Of a stretch of DNA of 60,220 bases, positions 41,636 to 50,154 are shown piece after piece. The notes beneath the pieces are model-generated. The model was not told the DNA's origin, did not search any database, and worked only from the letters and a program-made list of their open reading frames with translations. Position 1 is the stretch's first letter. Every line of letters begins with the position of its first letter. The position numbers and the translations under genes are program-made. The stretch lies in NCBI GenBank assembly GCA_900543805.1, contig UQTE01000015.1, positions 1 to 60,220 on the forward strand, read 5' to 3'. The stretch comes from an uncultured Sutterella sp. (GTDB taxonomy: Bacteria; Pseudomonadota; Gammaproteobacteria; Burkholderiales; Burkholderiaceae_F).

Positions 41636-42115
41636 ATGGGTAAGAAATCCGACAAGAAAAAAATCCGCACGATTGAGATCCAGATCCACAAGGGGGATTT
41701 CAAGAACTTGCGCGACATCGCCGAAATGATCGGCTACGACTCGGTCGAAGAGTACATTGAAGACGCCATCGTGCGCGTCGCCACGGCCGACTACAACATG
41801 ATCACGATGCTCGCCGAGGATCATCTCACCCGTATGCACGACAAGGTTTGTTCGCTTTTCTCCGACATGCAGGAGGAAGAGTCCGAAGAAGCCGAAGACG
41901 AAGAGGCTGAAGAGAACGAAGAAGACGACGAAGACGAGGAAGAGGCCGGCGAAAAGGAAGCCGAATCCGAAGAAAAGGAAGTCGTCGAAGCCGAAGCCTC
42001 CGAGGAAGCTGCGCCGGTGAAGGAAGTTCCTCACAAGACGACGCGCCGCGCCAAGAAGGAAGAAAAGGTTGAGGAAGCCGCCGCCGAAGCGCCGGCTGAA
42101 AAGACCGAAGCCTGA
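41636..42115 (+). CDS. small protein with a helical/ribbon-helix-like head and very acidic tail
   Basis: The 159-residue protein has a lysine-rich start (MGKKSDKKKIRTIEIQIHKGDFKNLRDIAEMIGYDSVEEYIEDAIVRVA) whose strand-helix-helix pattern resembles ribbon-helix-helix DNA-binding folds. A short linker follows, then about 70 residues dominated by Glu, Asp, Ala and Lys. The tail could mimic nucleic acid, bind a histone-like or ribosomal partner, or confer disorder. No family is recognised with certainty. ATG 41636 has AGGAG nine to ten bases upstream; an earlier start at 41606 would add a hydrophobic decapeptide. It has its own promoter and a shared bidirectional terminator. Confidence 0.65.
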   Translation: MGKKSDKKKIRTIEIQIHKGDFKNLRDIAEMIGYDSVEEYIEDAIVRVATADYNMITMLAEDHLTRMHDKVCSLFSDMQEEESEEAEDEEAEENEEDDEDEEEAGEKEAESEEKEVVEAEASEEAAPVKEVPHKTTRRAKKEEKVEEAAAEAPAEKTEA

Positions 42116-42138
42116 TTCTTCTTTTCCCGATCATGAGA

Positions 42139-42174
42139 AAACCCGCAGCCTCTCGCGAAGCTGCGGGTTTTTGT
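42139..42174. terminator. bidirectional terminator between convergent genes
   Basis: AAACCCGCAGC (42139-42149) pairs with GCTGCGGGTTT (42160-42170) around a short loop. T-rich tails occur on both strands. Confidence 0.88.
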
Positions 42175-42195
42175 CATAAGCGACGCCGAGAATCG

Positions 42196-43398
42196 TCAGG
42201 CAAGCGCTTCAAGGCGTTCGAGCGCGACGCCGGCGAAGAGAGTCGAGGCCATGGCGAGGACTTCGTCGTTGAAGTCGAAGCGGTTGTTGTGGATCGAGAA
42301 GGTGTGCGCTTCGTCGCGCACGCCCACGCGGATGATCGAGCCCGGGACCTTGAACTGGTATTCGGCGAAGTCGTCGCCGCCCATCGAGATCGGGAAGTTT
42401 TCGTCCGCGGCGTCGTCGCCGAAGTGCTTGCGCACGTAGTCGCTCAAAACCTTGGTCGTCAAGGGATGGTTGATGACGGCCGGGGTCTGCTTTTCGTAGG
42501 TCACTTCGGCCTTGCAGCCGCAGGCTTCGGCAACGCCCTCGGCGATGCGGGGAAGTTCCGTCGAAATGAGCTTGCGGACGTCTTCGTTGAAGGTGCGCAC
42601 CGTGCCGCTCATCGTGGCGACGGCGGGAATGACGTTCGGAGCGTTGTAGTTGCCGGCGTTCACGGAGCAGACGGAGACCACGGCCTTTTCGATCGGGTCG
42701 ACGCGGCGGGAAACGAGCGTCTGCAGGGCGGAGATGATTTCCGCGGCGACGGGGACCGGATCGTGGCCGAGGTGCGGACGGGCGCCGTGCGTGCCCTGGC
42801 CGGTCACGGTGATGTAGAAGAAGTCGACCGAAGCCATGGCGGGACCGACGCGGAAGCCGAAGACGCCCTTGTCGCGCGTCCCTTCGTCGTGGCCGCCGTA
42901 GATTTCGCAGATGCCGTACTTCTCGAAGATGCCGGAGTTCGCGACGGCCGCGGCGCCGCCGCCCGATTCTTCGGCGGGCTGGAAGATGCCGACCACCTGG
43001 CCCGGGAAGTCGCGGCGGCGGGTGAGAACGTAGAGGGCGCCGAGCGTCCAGGTCGTGTGGCCGTCATGGCCGCAGGCGTGGCAACGGCCCGCCTCGCAGC
43101 TCTTCCAGGGATTGTCGGAGTTGTCCGGCATCGGCAGCGCGTCAATGTCGCCGCGCAGGGCCACGGTCTTGCCCGGACGGTTCCCCTTGACGACGGCGAT
43201 CACGGCGCCCGGAACGGTCGTGGTGTCGATTTCGTCGACGCCCCAGGCGCGAAGCTTTTCGGCGATCTTTTCGCAGGTGCGCGCCGTTTCAAAGGCGAGT
43301 TCGGGGTGCTGATGCAGGTCGTGGCGGAATTCGACGAGTTCGTCGAAGACTTCAAGGGTTTCCGGGAAGCAGACTTCCGGACGGAAGGGGCGGATCAT
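42196..43398 (-). CDS. M20-family amidohydrolase (hippuricase/N-acyl amino acid hydrolase type)
   Basis: The 400-residue dinuclear zinc enzyme shows FRHDLHQHPELAFET (first His pair) and VALRGDIDALPMPD (Asp ligand). GRCHACGHDGHTTWTLGAL has the Cys-His-His site typical of hippuricases, FQPAEESGGGAAAV carries the catalytic Glu pair, and GGDDFAEYQFKVPG lies near the end. It releases an amino acid from N-acyl or indole-acetyl type conjugates. ATG 43398 with GAGGAG eight bases upstream is chosen over a longer arginine-rich frame. It is monocistronic. Confidence 0.92.
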   Translation of the reverse strand: MIRPFRPEVCFPETLEVFDELVEFRHDLHQHPELAFETARTCEKIAEKLRAWGVDEIDTTTVPGAVIAVVKGNRPGKTVALRGDIDALPMPDNSDNPWKSCEAGRCHACGHDGHTTWTLGALYVLTRRRDFPGQVVGIFQPAEESGGGAAAVANSGIFEKYGICEIYGGHDEGTRDKGVFGFRVGPAMASVDFFYITVTGQGTHGARPHLGHDPVPVAAEIISALQTLVSRRVDPIEKAVVSVCSVNAGNYNAPNVIPAVATMSGTVRTFNEDVRKLISTELPRIAEGVAEACGCKAEVTYEKQTPAVINHPLTTKVLSDYVRKHFGDDAADENFPISMGGDDFAEYQFKVPGSIIRVGVRDEAHTFSIHNNRFDFNDEVLAMASTLFAGVALERLEALA

Positions 43399-43530
43399 AG
43401 ATTTCTCCTCATGAAGTTGGCGCGCGGGGCGCAAACGGAATTTTTCTAGTTTACGTCCGCACCGTCTCGAAGGGCTTAGGGCCTCCTGCCGAAAGGCTTT
43501 GCGTTTTCGCAAAGGTCTGGGAGGGCGCGC

Positions 43531-43558
43531 AAAAAAGGCCGCCCCGAAAGGAGCGGCC
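43531..43558 (-). terminator. terminator of the PPTase-methyltransferase operon
   Basis: On the minus strand a GGCCGC...GCGGCC stem with a short AT loop runs into TTTTTT. Confidence 0.8.
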
Positions 43559-43585
43559 CCGCGGAAACCGACGTCCGGGCGGTTC

Positions 43586-44020
43586 TCAGAGACGCCAGGC
43601 TTCGGGAAGAAGGCGGCGTTCCGCCTCGGCCTTGTCCGTTTCGCCGAAGGCTTCGAGCGTGAAGACGAGCGAACGGCGCACAAGCAGGAGCGCGACGTGG
43701 GGCGCGATCGCTTCGAGCGCGGGCGAGACGGGCGTCGGCTTCTTGGGCGCGCCCTTGGCGTAGAGCGCGAGTTCCGCGTCGTCGGGCGAAGCCGTGCCGT
43801 CGGCGCGGAGCGCCAGAAGCGCGAGGGCCTCGCGAAGCTTCGCTTCCGCGACGGGGAGGTTGCCGAGCCCCGCCGCCGTCAGACCGCGGTACTGCGCCAC
43901 GACGGCCGAGGAGAGAAAGTCTTCGTCGCGGCCGAGTAGGGCCGCGGCGGCCGCGTAGTCGCCGAGTGAAATCGAAAGCGCGACGTCGGAGAGAAGCGCG
44001 CGGGGAAGTTTGTTTGTCAC
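43586..44020 (-). CDS. small helical (TPR-like) protein of the PPTase operon
   Basis: The 144-residue soluble protein is all alpha-helical in style. LLSDVALSISLGDYAAAAALLGRDEDFLSSAVVAQYRGLTAAGLGNLPVAEAKLREALALLALRAD shows one or two TPR-like helix pairs with A-x-G-x-L-x-x-A spacing, and VALLLVRRSLVFTLEAFGETDKAEAERRLLP ends it. GTG 44020 overlaps the methyltransferase stop by four bases (GTGA), so translation is coupled. Function is unknown; position suggests it serves the methyltransferase or the carrier protein activated by the neighbouring phosphopantetheinyl transferase. Confidence 0.7.
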   Translation of the reverse strand: MTNKLPRALLSDVALSISLGDYAAAAALLGRDEDFLSSAVVAQYRGLTAAGLGNLPVAEAKLREALALLALRADGTASPDDAELALYAKGAPKKPTPVSPALEAIAPHVALLLVRRSLVFTLEAFGETDKAEAERRLLPEAWRL

Positions 44021-45078
44021 TTTGAGTCCTTTTCCAGAATGAAGAGTGTATGGCTGATGCCGAGGTTGGGCGTCTCGGAAACGATGCGAAGGCCGCTCTC
44101 CGCAAAAAGGCGCCGCAGTTCGTCGCCGTGGAAGAAGCGGGAATTGCCGTTGGCCATCACCGTGAAGTAGAGGCTCGTGGCGGCAAGCGAGAGCGCCGCC
44201 GCTTCGTGGCGCTGTTCGTCGACGAGAGGCTCGAGAACGGCGAGTTTCGCGCCCTCCTTCATGGCGCGGGCGGTGCGGAGGAGAATCGAGCGGGCTTCGT
44301 CGAGACTGAAGCAGTCGAGAAACTGACTCATCCAGTAGAGGTCCGCCTCTTCGGTGCCCGTGAGCGGGGCGTCGGTGAGCCAGTCGATTGCGACGGTGTC
44401 GATTCGCTCGCGCACGCATTCGAGTTCGGCGTGGCGTGCGAGGTTTTCAATCTGCGCCGGAAGGTCCACGAAGGTCGCCCGGGCGTTCGGGTGGGTTTCG
44501 AGAAAGAGCTTCGTGAAGCGACCCGTGTTGCCGCCGATGTCGACGAGATGCGAAAAGCCCTTGAGCTTGTCGAGGCACTCGATCGCCGCGCGGTAGGCGC
44601 GGTCGGAGTGAAAGTGGTCGAACGCGAACCACGCCTTCTGCGCGTCTTCGGGAAGGTCGGGCAGATGCGGGTAGATCGTCTTCCAGTCGCCGTTGAAGGC
44701 GGAAAGCCCCGCCGGACGCCCTTCGAGGAGCGCGTCGAGCGTCTTTTCAAGCCCCGCGTAGTTCGTGCGGTCCGTAAAGAAAAAGTTCACGCGCGTCATC
44801 TCGTCGAGGACGAGGAGGTCTCCCACGCGGGTGGATTCGAGCGTCCCGTCCTCTCGGCGCGCGAGCACGCGCGCACTCACGAGGATGTCGGCCATCACGT
44901 CGACCGCATAAGGGGTGAGTCCGAGCGTTTCGGCCCATTCGTGCGGGGTCTTCGGAGACTTCTGGTGAACGATCCCCGGCAGGAACTCCGTCTGGAGGGC
45001 GGCCGAGACGGCCTTGAAGAGAAAGGGCGCGAAGGCGATTTTCTGCGCTTCGTAGAGCGTTTCCAAAAAGTGCGGCAT
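44017..45078 (-). CDS. SAM-dependent methyltransferase, O-methyltransferase family 2 type
   Basis: The 353-residue enzyme has an N-terminal winged-helix dimerisation region (FEFAPFLFKAVSAALQTEFLPG-like, then WAETLGLTPYAVDVMADILVSARVLAR). The Rossmann methyltransferase motif I VDIGGNTG lies at 179-186, ATFVDLPAQIENLARHAE is acidic loop 2, and EADLYWMSQFLDCFSLDEARSILLRTARAMKEGAKLAVLEPLVDE is the motif IV-VI region. This matches the plant-type/BchU-like O- or C-methyltransferases seen in aryl-polyene, carotenoid and polyketide loci. The acceptor is unknown. It lies 20 bases after the PPTase gene. Confidence 0.82.
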   Translation of the reverse strand: MPHFLETLYEAQKIAFAPFLFKAVSAALQTEFLPGIVHQKSPKTPHEWAETLGLTPYAVDVMADILVSARVLARREDGTLESTRVGDLLVLDEMTRVNFFFTDRTNYAGLEKTLDALLEGRPAGLSAFNGDWKTIYPHLPDLPEDAQKAWFAFDHFHSDRAYRAAIECLDKLKGFSHLVDIGGNTGRFTKLFLETHPNARATFVDLPAQIENLARHAELECVRERIDTVAIDWLTDAPLTGTEEADLYWMSQFLDCFSLDEARSILLRTARAMKEGAKLAVLEPLVDEQRHEAAALSLAATSLYFTVMANGNSRFFHGDELRRLFAESGLRIVSETPNLGISHTLFILEKDSK

Positions 45079-45098
45079 GTTCGGGTTCCGAAGGCGAT

Positions 45099-46049
45099 TC
45101 AGAGCGGCCACTCGACCGTCGTTTCGTTCAAACGCTCCCATTCGGGGGCGGTCGGGTCGTGCGCGACGCCGAGGGAGACGGCCTTCTTCGCGCGCTCCCA
45201 GGCGCGCGGACAGTGCTTCTCGAAGTACCGGAGCAGATCCTTCATCCGGACTTCGCCGTGCACCATCGGCGCAACCGTCACGACCGTGAGGATCGTGGGG
45301 TTTTCTTCCGGGGGATTCTCGGCGTCGGGATCTTCGAAGCCCTGGCAAAGCCCGCCCCAGTGCCCGTTTCCGGTCACGTAGAAGCGCGGATAGAGAATTT
45401 CGTTCGTGCGCGTCTCCCTCAACACCGGCATGGTGGTGTCGAAGGGCGCGTCGGTGAGCGACAGTCGGAAGTCCCCGTAGGGGGCGTTGAGCTTGATCGT
45501 CGCCTCGCGCATGCCCCAGAGGGCGTAGAAGGGAAGGACTTCGGGAAAGTCGTTCTCGCCTTCGAGCTGCTCGAGCGTGTAGGCGGCCACATCGGGCGGG
45601 AAGGCGTAATCGCAGATCGCCTCGGGGTCGCGCAGTTTTCGGCAGAATTCGGCGTCGATCCCGACCGGCTGCGGCGACATGGCCGCGGCGGCGTAGAGCT
45701 TCGTGTGGGCGATCGAGACGTATTCGAGGTTCTTCCCGGGGTTTTTGGCGCGCGGACCGTAGGGCGGGTGCTCGTAAAGCCCCACGCCCGAGCGGTGCGA
45801 GAGAAGCGCAAGTAGCATGCGCGCCCACAGGCTTTGGCTTCTGCGGTGGGCGTCGCGGATGCTCAGGATTCGAAGTTTCGCGTCGGCGGGCAGGAGCGCC
45901 ACCGCCATGTTTTCGTCCGAGGGGTCCGGATTTTCAATTCGAACGCAAAGAACGATGCCGTTTCGCTCGAGCGAAAGCGGCAGGTCGTCGGGTTCGATCG
46001 GTTCGACGGGCGTGAGTTCAAGGCCCGGTATGTCGAAGAGATGCGTCAC
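45099..46049 (-). CDS. 4'-phosphopantetheinyl transferase, Sfp type
   Basis: The 316-residue protein carries the superfamily motifs. VSIAHT (111-116) is the substrate-facing SxxHT/S element, GIDAE (130-134) holds the Mg2+ ligands, and WGMREATIK (178-186) is the conserved W-x-x-x-E-A-x-x-K. It would attach phosphopantetheine from CoA to a carrier protein. It is longer than Sfp because of an extra N-terminal ~60 residues and an acidic insert near 220-250. No carrier protein or synthase is nearby. GTG 46049 is the only plausible start; a TACAAT -10 lies at 46083-46088. Confidence 0.78.
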   Translation of the reverse strand: MTHLFDIPGLELTPVEPIEPDDLPLSLERNGIVLCVRIENPDPSDENMAVALLPADAKLRILSIRDAHRRSQSLWARMLLALLSHRSGVGLYEHPPYGPRAKNPGKNLEYVSIAHTKLYAAAAMSPQPVGIDAEFCRKLRDPEAICDYAFPPDVAAYTLEQLEGENDFPEVLPFYALWGMREATIKLNAPYGDFRLSLTDAPFDTTMPVLRETRTNEILYPRFYVTGNGHWGGLCQGFEDPDAENPPEENPTILTVVTVAPMVHGEVRMKDLLRYFEKHCPRAWERAKKAVSLGVAHDPTAPEWERLNETTVEWPL

Positions 46050-46112
46050 GGTTTCTCGGGGCAGTGGAAAAAGAGAGGACTCATTGTAGCAAGGCGAACC
46101 CGCGGGCAAACT

Positions 46113-46150
46113 TAAAAAGATGGGCGCCGCGGCTCGTTGGCCGGGCGCCC
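46113..46150 (-). terminator. terminator of the alpha/beta hydrolase gene
   Basis: On the minus strand GGGCGCC pairs with GGCGCCC (46144-46150 and 46122-46128), followed by ATCTTTTT. Confidence 0.8.
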
Positions 46151-46171
46151 GGAAGGCGTTTCCCCCGTCGA

Positions 46172-47218
46172 TCAGTCGTCGAGGACGCGCTCGAGGAACT
46201 TCCCGAGAAGACGGTAGTGCGTCTTCGTTTCGGGCGCTTTCGGATTGAGGTAGTACTGCGCGTGCGAGAGCGCTTCGTAGACGATGAGTTCGGCGTGGCG
46301 ATCGGCAAGGAGCAGCTTTTCGTGCATGCGCACGGTGTTGCTCAAAAAGAGGTCGCGCGTGCCCGAGAGAAGGAGCGTGGGCGGGAACTTCGCTATCGCC
46401 GAATCTTCCGCGTAGACGGGGGAGAGGAGCGGATCCTTCATGTCGGCGCCGCCAGCGTAAAGTTCCGCCGCCGTGCGGATGAGCTTGTCGTAGGTGCCGA
46501 GAATGTTGTCGACGCCGTCGTTCGTCACGTAGGTGTCGCCCGTTTTTGTGAGGTCCGCCCAGGGCGTCCCCGCGATGAGGGCTCCGGGCATCGGAGTCCC
46601 CGCACGCGCCGCCTGGACGCCGAGGATGAGCGTCATGGCGCCGCCCGTCGACGTTCCGAAGACGGCGACGTTTTCGGCGGGCGTCGTTTTGAGAAGCGCC
46701 TGGTAGGCGCGGAAGGCGTCGTCGATCGCGGCCGGGTAGGGATGCTCGGGCGCCATGCGGTAGTCGACGCAGACGACCTTGTAGCCTTCGAGTCCCGCCA
46801 TCAGCACGCCTTCGCCGATTCCCGAGATCCCGTGCCCGAGGATGTAGCCGCCTCCGTGGATGTAGAAGATCACCTTGTCGGCCTTCTCTTTCGCCAGGGT
46901 TTTCGGCGTGAGCGTATAGACGCGCACGCCCCCGAGCGTTCCCTCTTCGACGCGCACGCCGTACTCTTGGGCGAGCGCGAGGGCGGCCGGACCGGCTCCC
47001 GCCGCATAGTCCTTCGCGATGGCGCTCACGGCCTCGGGCGACTTCTCGCCGGTGAGCCAGAGGTCGGGCGCGGGTGCGGCGACGCTCTTTGCCATTTCGG
47101 CGCTTACCGTCGCGGGAGCGGGGAAGGGAGCGTCCGCGCGGGCCGCAGCCGAAGCGGGGAGGGCCGCCGCAAAAGAAAGCGCGAGAGAGAGCGTGAGCGA
47201 AAGAAGGGATTTCTTCAT
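46172..47218 (-). CDS. secreted alpha/beta hydrolase, HSL (hormone-sensitive lipase) type
   Basis: The 348-residue precursor has a signal peptide (MKKSLLSLTLSLALSFAAALPASAA). The oxyanion motif HGGG lies at 121-124 and the nucleophile elbow GTSTGG has Ser190. Asp289 (SGTRDLFL) and His319 (ALSHAQYY) complete the triad. VVCVDYRMAPEHPYPAAIDDA is the typical HSL block. It hydrolyses a small ester or amide in the periplasm. The elbow is GTSTG where most relatives have GDSAG, a modest deviation. ATG 47218 begins the signal peptide; the longer frame start at 47302 overlaps the alcohol dehydrogenase. Confidence 0.87.
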   Translation of the reverse strand: MKKSLLSLTLSLALSFAAALPASAAARADAPFPAPATVSAEMAKSVAAPAPDLWLTGEKSPEAVSAIAKDYAAGAGPAALALAQEYGVRVEEGTLGGVRVYTLTPKTLAKEKADKVIFYIHGGGYILGHGISGIGEGVLMAGLEGYKVVCVDYRMAPEHPYPAAIDDAFRAYQALLKTTPAENVAVFGTSTGGAMTLILGVQAARAGTPMPGALIAGTPWADLTKTGDTYVTNDGVDNILGTYDKLIRTAAELYAGGADMKDPLLSPVYAEDSAIAKFPPTLLLSGTRDLFLSNTVRMHEKLLLADRHAELIVYEALSHAQYYLNPKAPETKTHYRLLGKFLERVLDD

Positions 47219-47242
47219 GATGCGAAACGGAGAACGAAAGCG

Positions 47243-47289
47243 AAAAAAGAATGCGCCGCGCGCACACGGGAGAAGTTTGCGCGCGGCGC
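47243..47289 (-). terminator. terminator of the alcohol dehydrogenase gene
   Basis: Perfect 11-bp arms GCGCCGCGCGC (47253-47263) and GCGCGCGGCGC (47279-47289) are followed on the minus strand by ATTCTTTTTT. Confidence 0.9.
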
Positions 47290-47298
47290 GGGCCGTCG

Positions 47299-48359
47299 TC
47301 AATCGACTTGGGCGTCGGGCTTCATCACGATCTTCAGGACCGGATCGGTGCGGGACGTGAGGCGCCCGAAGGCCTTCTGCATGCCTTCTACGGGAACGAT
47401 GTCGGTCACGTAGCGTTCGGGCTTGATCATGCCGCTCGCGATGAGGTCGATCGTTTCCTCAAACTCCTTGCGGGTGCTGGAGACGCTTCCGACCAGGCGG
47501 ATTTCGTGCAGGACGAGGCGGTTGATGTCGAACGGAATCGTCGGATCGATGGTGTTGCCGACCGTGACGATCGTGCCGCCCGCTTTCACTGCGTCCATGG
47601 CGGCGGCAAGCGCCGATTCGCTCCCCACCGCTTCGAAGACCACGTCAAAGCCTCCCTTCGAGACTTCTTCGTAGACGGCGCGGCGGTTCGGGTCCTTGCC
47701 GTCGAGGTAGCAGTCGAACTTGCCCATTTCGCGGGCCTTGGCGAGCTTGCGGTCGTTCGTCTTCGACATCGCGACAAGCGACGCGCCGGCGGTCTTCGCA
47801 AGGTCGCCCATGAGCTGCGCGATGATGCCGAGCCCACGACGAGCACCTTGTCGTGAAGCTTCATGTTCGAGAGATGCACGGCGTGATAGGCCACCATCAG
47901 GGGATCGATCAGCGCGGCGTCGACGTCCGACACCGTGTCGGGGAGCTTGTAGGCGAGGCGGGCGGACCCCACGAACTTTTCGGCGTAGGCGCCGTTGCAC
48001 ACGAACCCGGTGTAGTTCGTGCCGTTCACTTCGCGGTAGAGGTGTTCCTGACCGGCGCGGCACATGTCGCATTTGCCGCAGTAGAGGTTCGCCCAGAAGA
48101 CGACGCGGTCGCCCACTTCAAAGTCACTCGTGCCCGGGTCTTCGACGACGCCGCAGAATTCGTGGGCCATCCAGAAATCGCCCTTGTGGTTCGGATTCCA
48201 GCCTTTGCCCGTCTTCCACATGTGGATGTCGGATCCGCATACGCCCGTGGCGGACACGCGGATGCGGATGTCGCCCGCCTTCATTTCGGGAACGGGTTCG
48301 AGCTTCGTTTCGATCTTTTCGGGGCCGACGAGAACGGTCGCCTTCATCATTTCAGTCAT
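47299..48359 (-). pseudogene. zinc-dependent alcohol/polyol dehydrogenase split by a one-base frameshift
   Basis: Two overlapping frames together make a ~353-residue MDR-type dehydrogenase. The upstream frame has VCGSDIHMWKTGKGW, the catalytic zinc HEFCGVVEDPG, and the structural-zinc cysteines CGKCDMCRAGQEHLYREV. The downstream frame has LGIIAQLMGDLAKTAGAS, then FDVVFEAVGSESALAAAMDAVKAGGTIVTVGN. They break inside the coenzyme-binding motif at about 47832. Adding one base in GGGC-TCGGC would restore VVGLGIIAQLMG. The rest is intact, so this is either a recent null mutation or a sequencing error. Substrate could be a polyol or amino alcohol. Confidence 0.85.
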
Positions 48360-48528
48360 TACGATGTGCCTTCCTGTAAGGGTTGGAGAACGTCTTCGGA
48401 TGACTGCATCGTAGGGAAAAGAAGGCGGTTTCGGAAGTTCAAGTTTTTACACGGACGTGAACTTTTAGTTCGTACTGCCTCGATGTGGCGCTTCAGGAAA
48501 AACGTTTTCTACTCGGGATACAAGCAAA

Positions 48529-48557
48529 AAGGCCGCCCGGCATCAATCCGGACGACC
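48529..48557 (-). terminator. terminator of the purine permease gene
   Basis: GGTCGTCCGG pairs with CCGGGCGGCC on the minus strand (with G-U pairs) and is followed by TTTTTG. Confidence 0.85.
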
Positions 48558-48584
48558 TTTTGCTCACTCGAAATTTCCGAAGAA

Positions 48585-49916
48585 TCAGCGCAGCGCAAAG
48601 TTGATCGCAAAGGCGATCGAAACGATGTACATGACGGGATGCACTTCGCGGGCGCGGCCCGTGAGCACGGCGATGATCGTGTAGGAGACGAAGCCGAAAC
48701 CGAAGCCCGTCGCGATGTTGTAGGTGAGGGGCATCCCGACGATCGTGAGGAAGGCCGGGATCGCAATTTCGAGACGGTCAAAGCGGATGTGCACGCACTC
48801 CTGCATCATGAAGGCGCCCACGAGGATGAGGATCGGGGCCGTGGCGTAGTTCGGAACGATCGCGATGAGCGGAATGAAGAAGAGCGCGAGAGCGAAGAAG
48901 GCCGCGGCGAAGAGGCTCGAGAGTCCCGTGCGCGCACCCGCGACGGCGCCCGCGGCGCTTTCGAGGTAGCTCGTGGCGGTCGTGGTCCCGAAGACCGACG
49001 AGAGCATCGTGCCGACCGAGTCGGAAATGAAGGCGCGGTCAAGATTGCGGATGGAGCCGTCGTCCTTCATGAGGCCCGCCTTGCGGGCGACGCCGATCAA
49101 AACGCCCATGTTGTCGAAGAGGTCCACCATCGTGAGGGTAAAAATGATGGTGAAGAGCCCGTGGCTGAGCGCCCCCGTGAGGTCGAGCTGGAAGAAAGTC
49201 TTCGAGATGTCGGGGAATCCGGTCGAGAACCAGGAGCCTTCGGGGAGCGACGCGTGACCCGTGACGATTCCGAGCGCCGTCGTCGCGAGAATGCCGATGA
49301 TCATGGCGGCGCGGATGCCGAGAACGTTGAGAATGGCGGTGAGGAAGAAACCGAAGAGCGCGAGGAGCACCTTGGGGTCCGTCAAGTCGCCGAGCGCGAC
49401 CGAGGTCGCTTCGTTCGAAACGACGATGCCGCAGTTTTTGAAGCCGATGAAGGCGATGAAGGTGCCGATCCCCACGACGATCGCGTACTTGAGGTCCTTG
49501 GGCACCGAGTCGACGATCCACTGCCGGATGCGCGTGACGGTGAGAAGGAAGAAGACGACGCCCGAAATGAGGACGGCGCCGAGACCGGCCTGCCAGGTGA
49601 AGCCCGCGGGTCCGCAGACGTAGTAGGCGAAGAAGGCCGTGATGCCGAGCCCCGGGGCCACGACCACTGGATAGTTGGCCCAGAGGCCCATGATGAGCGT
49701 CACGACGATCGTCGTGAGAACGACGGCGCCCGTGACGGCGGTGCGGTCCATGCCGGCGTCGGCGAGCATGGTCGGGATGACGAAGATGAGGTAGCAGCAC
49801 GCCATGAAGGACGTGAGGCCGCCGAAGAATTCCTGGCGAACGGAAGTTCCGTGTTCCTTCAGGCGGAAAAGCCGCTCGAGAAGACCGGAGGATCGCGCGT
49901 TGCTGGGGTTGGACAT
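48585..49916 (-). CDS. purine permease, AzgA-type NCS2 family
   Basis: The 443-residue transporter has about thirteen helices. SVRQEFFGGLTSFMACCYLIFVIPTMLADAGMDRTAVTGAVVLTTIVVTLIMGLWANYPVVVAPGLGITAFFAYYV is the AzgA N terminus. LTMVDLFDNMGVLIGVARKAGLM holds the substrate-site Asp/Asn, and GTTTATSYLESAAGAVAGARTGLSSL is the second signature. It imports guanine, hypoxanthine or adenine with protons. ATG 49916 starts just before the family opening. A palindrome overlaps its promoter, suggesting local regulation. Confidence 0.92.
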   Translation of the reverse strand: MSNPSNARSSGLLERLFRLKEHGTSVRQEFFGGLTSFMACCYLIFVIPTMLADAGMDRTAVTGAVVLTTIVVTLIMGLWANYPVVVAPGLGITAFFAYYVCGPAGFTWQAGLGAVLISGVVFFLLTVTRIRQWIVDSVPKDLKYAIVVGIGTFIAFIGFKNCGIVVSNEATSVALGDLTDPKVLLALFGFFLTAILNVLGIRAAMIIGILATTALGIVTGHASLPEGSWFSTGFPDISKTFFQLDLTGALSHGLFTIIFTLTMVDLFDNMGVLIGVARKAGLMKDDGSIRNLDRAFISDSVGTMLSSVFGTTTATSYLESAAGAVAGARTGLSSLFAAAFFALALFFIPLIAIVPNYATAPILILVGAFMMQECVHIRFDRLEIAIPAFLTIVGMPLTYNIATGFGFGFVSYTIIAVLTGRAREVHPVMYIVSIAFAINFALR

Positions 49917-49950
49917 TTCGGGTTTTCGAGGAGAAAGGACGAAAGGAAAC

Positions 49951-49995
49951 ATTGTAGCGGGAATGGGTATCTTTGCCGAAAGATTGCCGGCAAAG
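49951..49995 (-). promoter_or_regulatory. promoter with overlapping operator of the purine permease
   Basis: A minus-strand TACAAT -10 lies at 49951-49956. A palindrome with perfect arms CTTTGCCG (49971-49978) and CGGCAAAG (49988-49995) sits where the -35 should be. Confidence 0.5.
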
Positions 49996-50154
49996 AGTGA
50001 AAAAGAGAAAATATCTCCAGGAAAGCAGGATCGGATAAGAAAACTTGTCTTTTCTTTTGGATAATGAGATAGGTAGAGAAGAAGGGAGAGAAGACCGGGC
50101 TCTTCCAACGGCTCTTTCTCTGAAGACCAACAAAACGATTCGCGGAGAGAAGAA

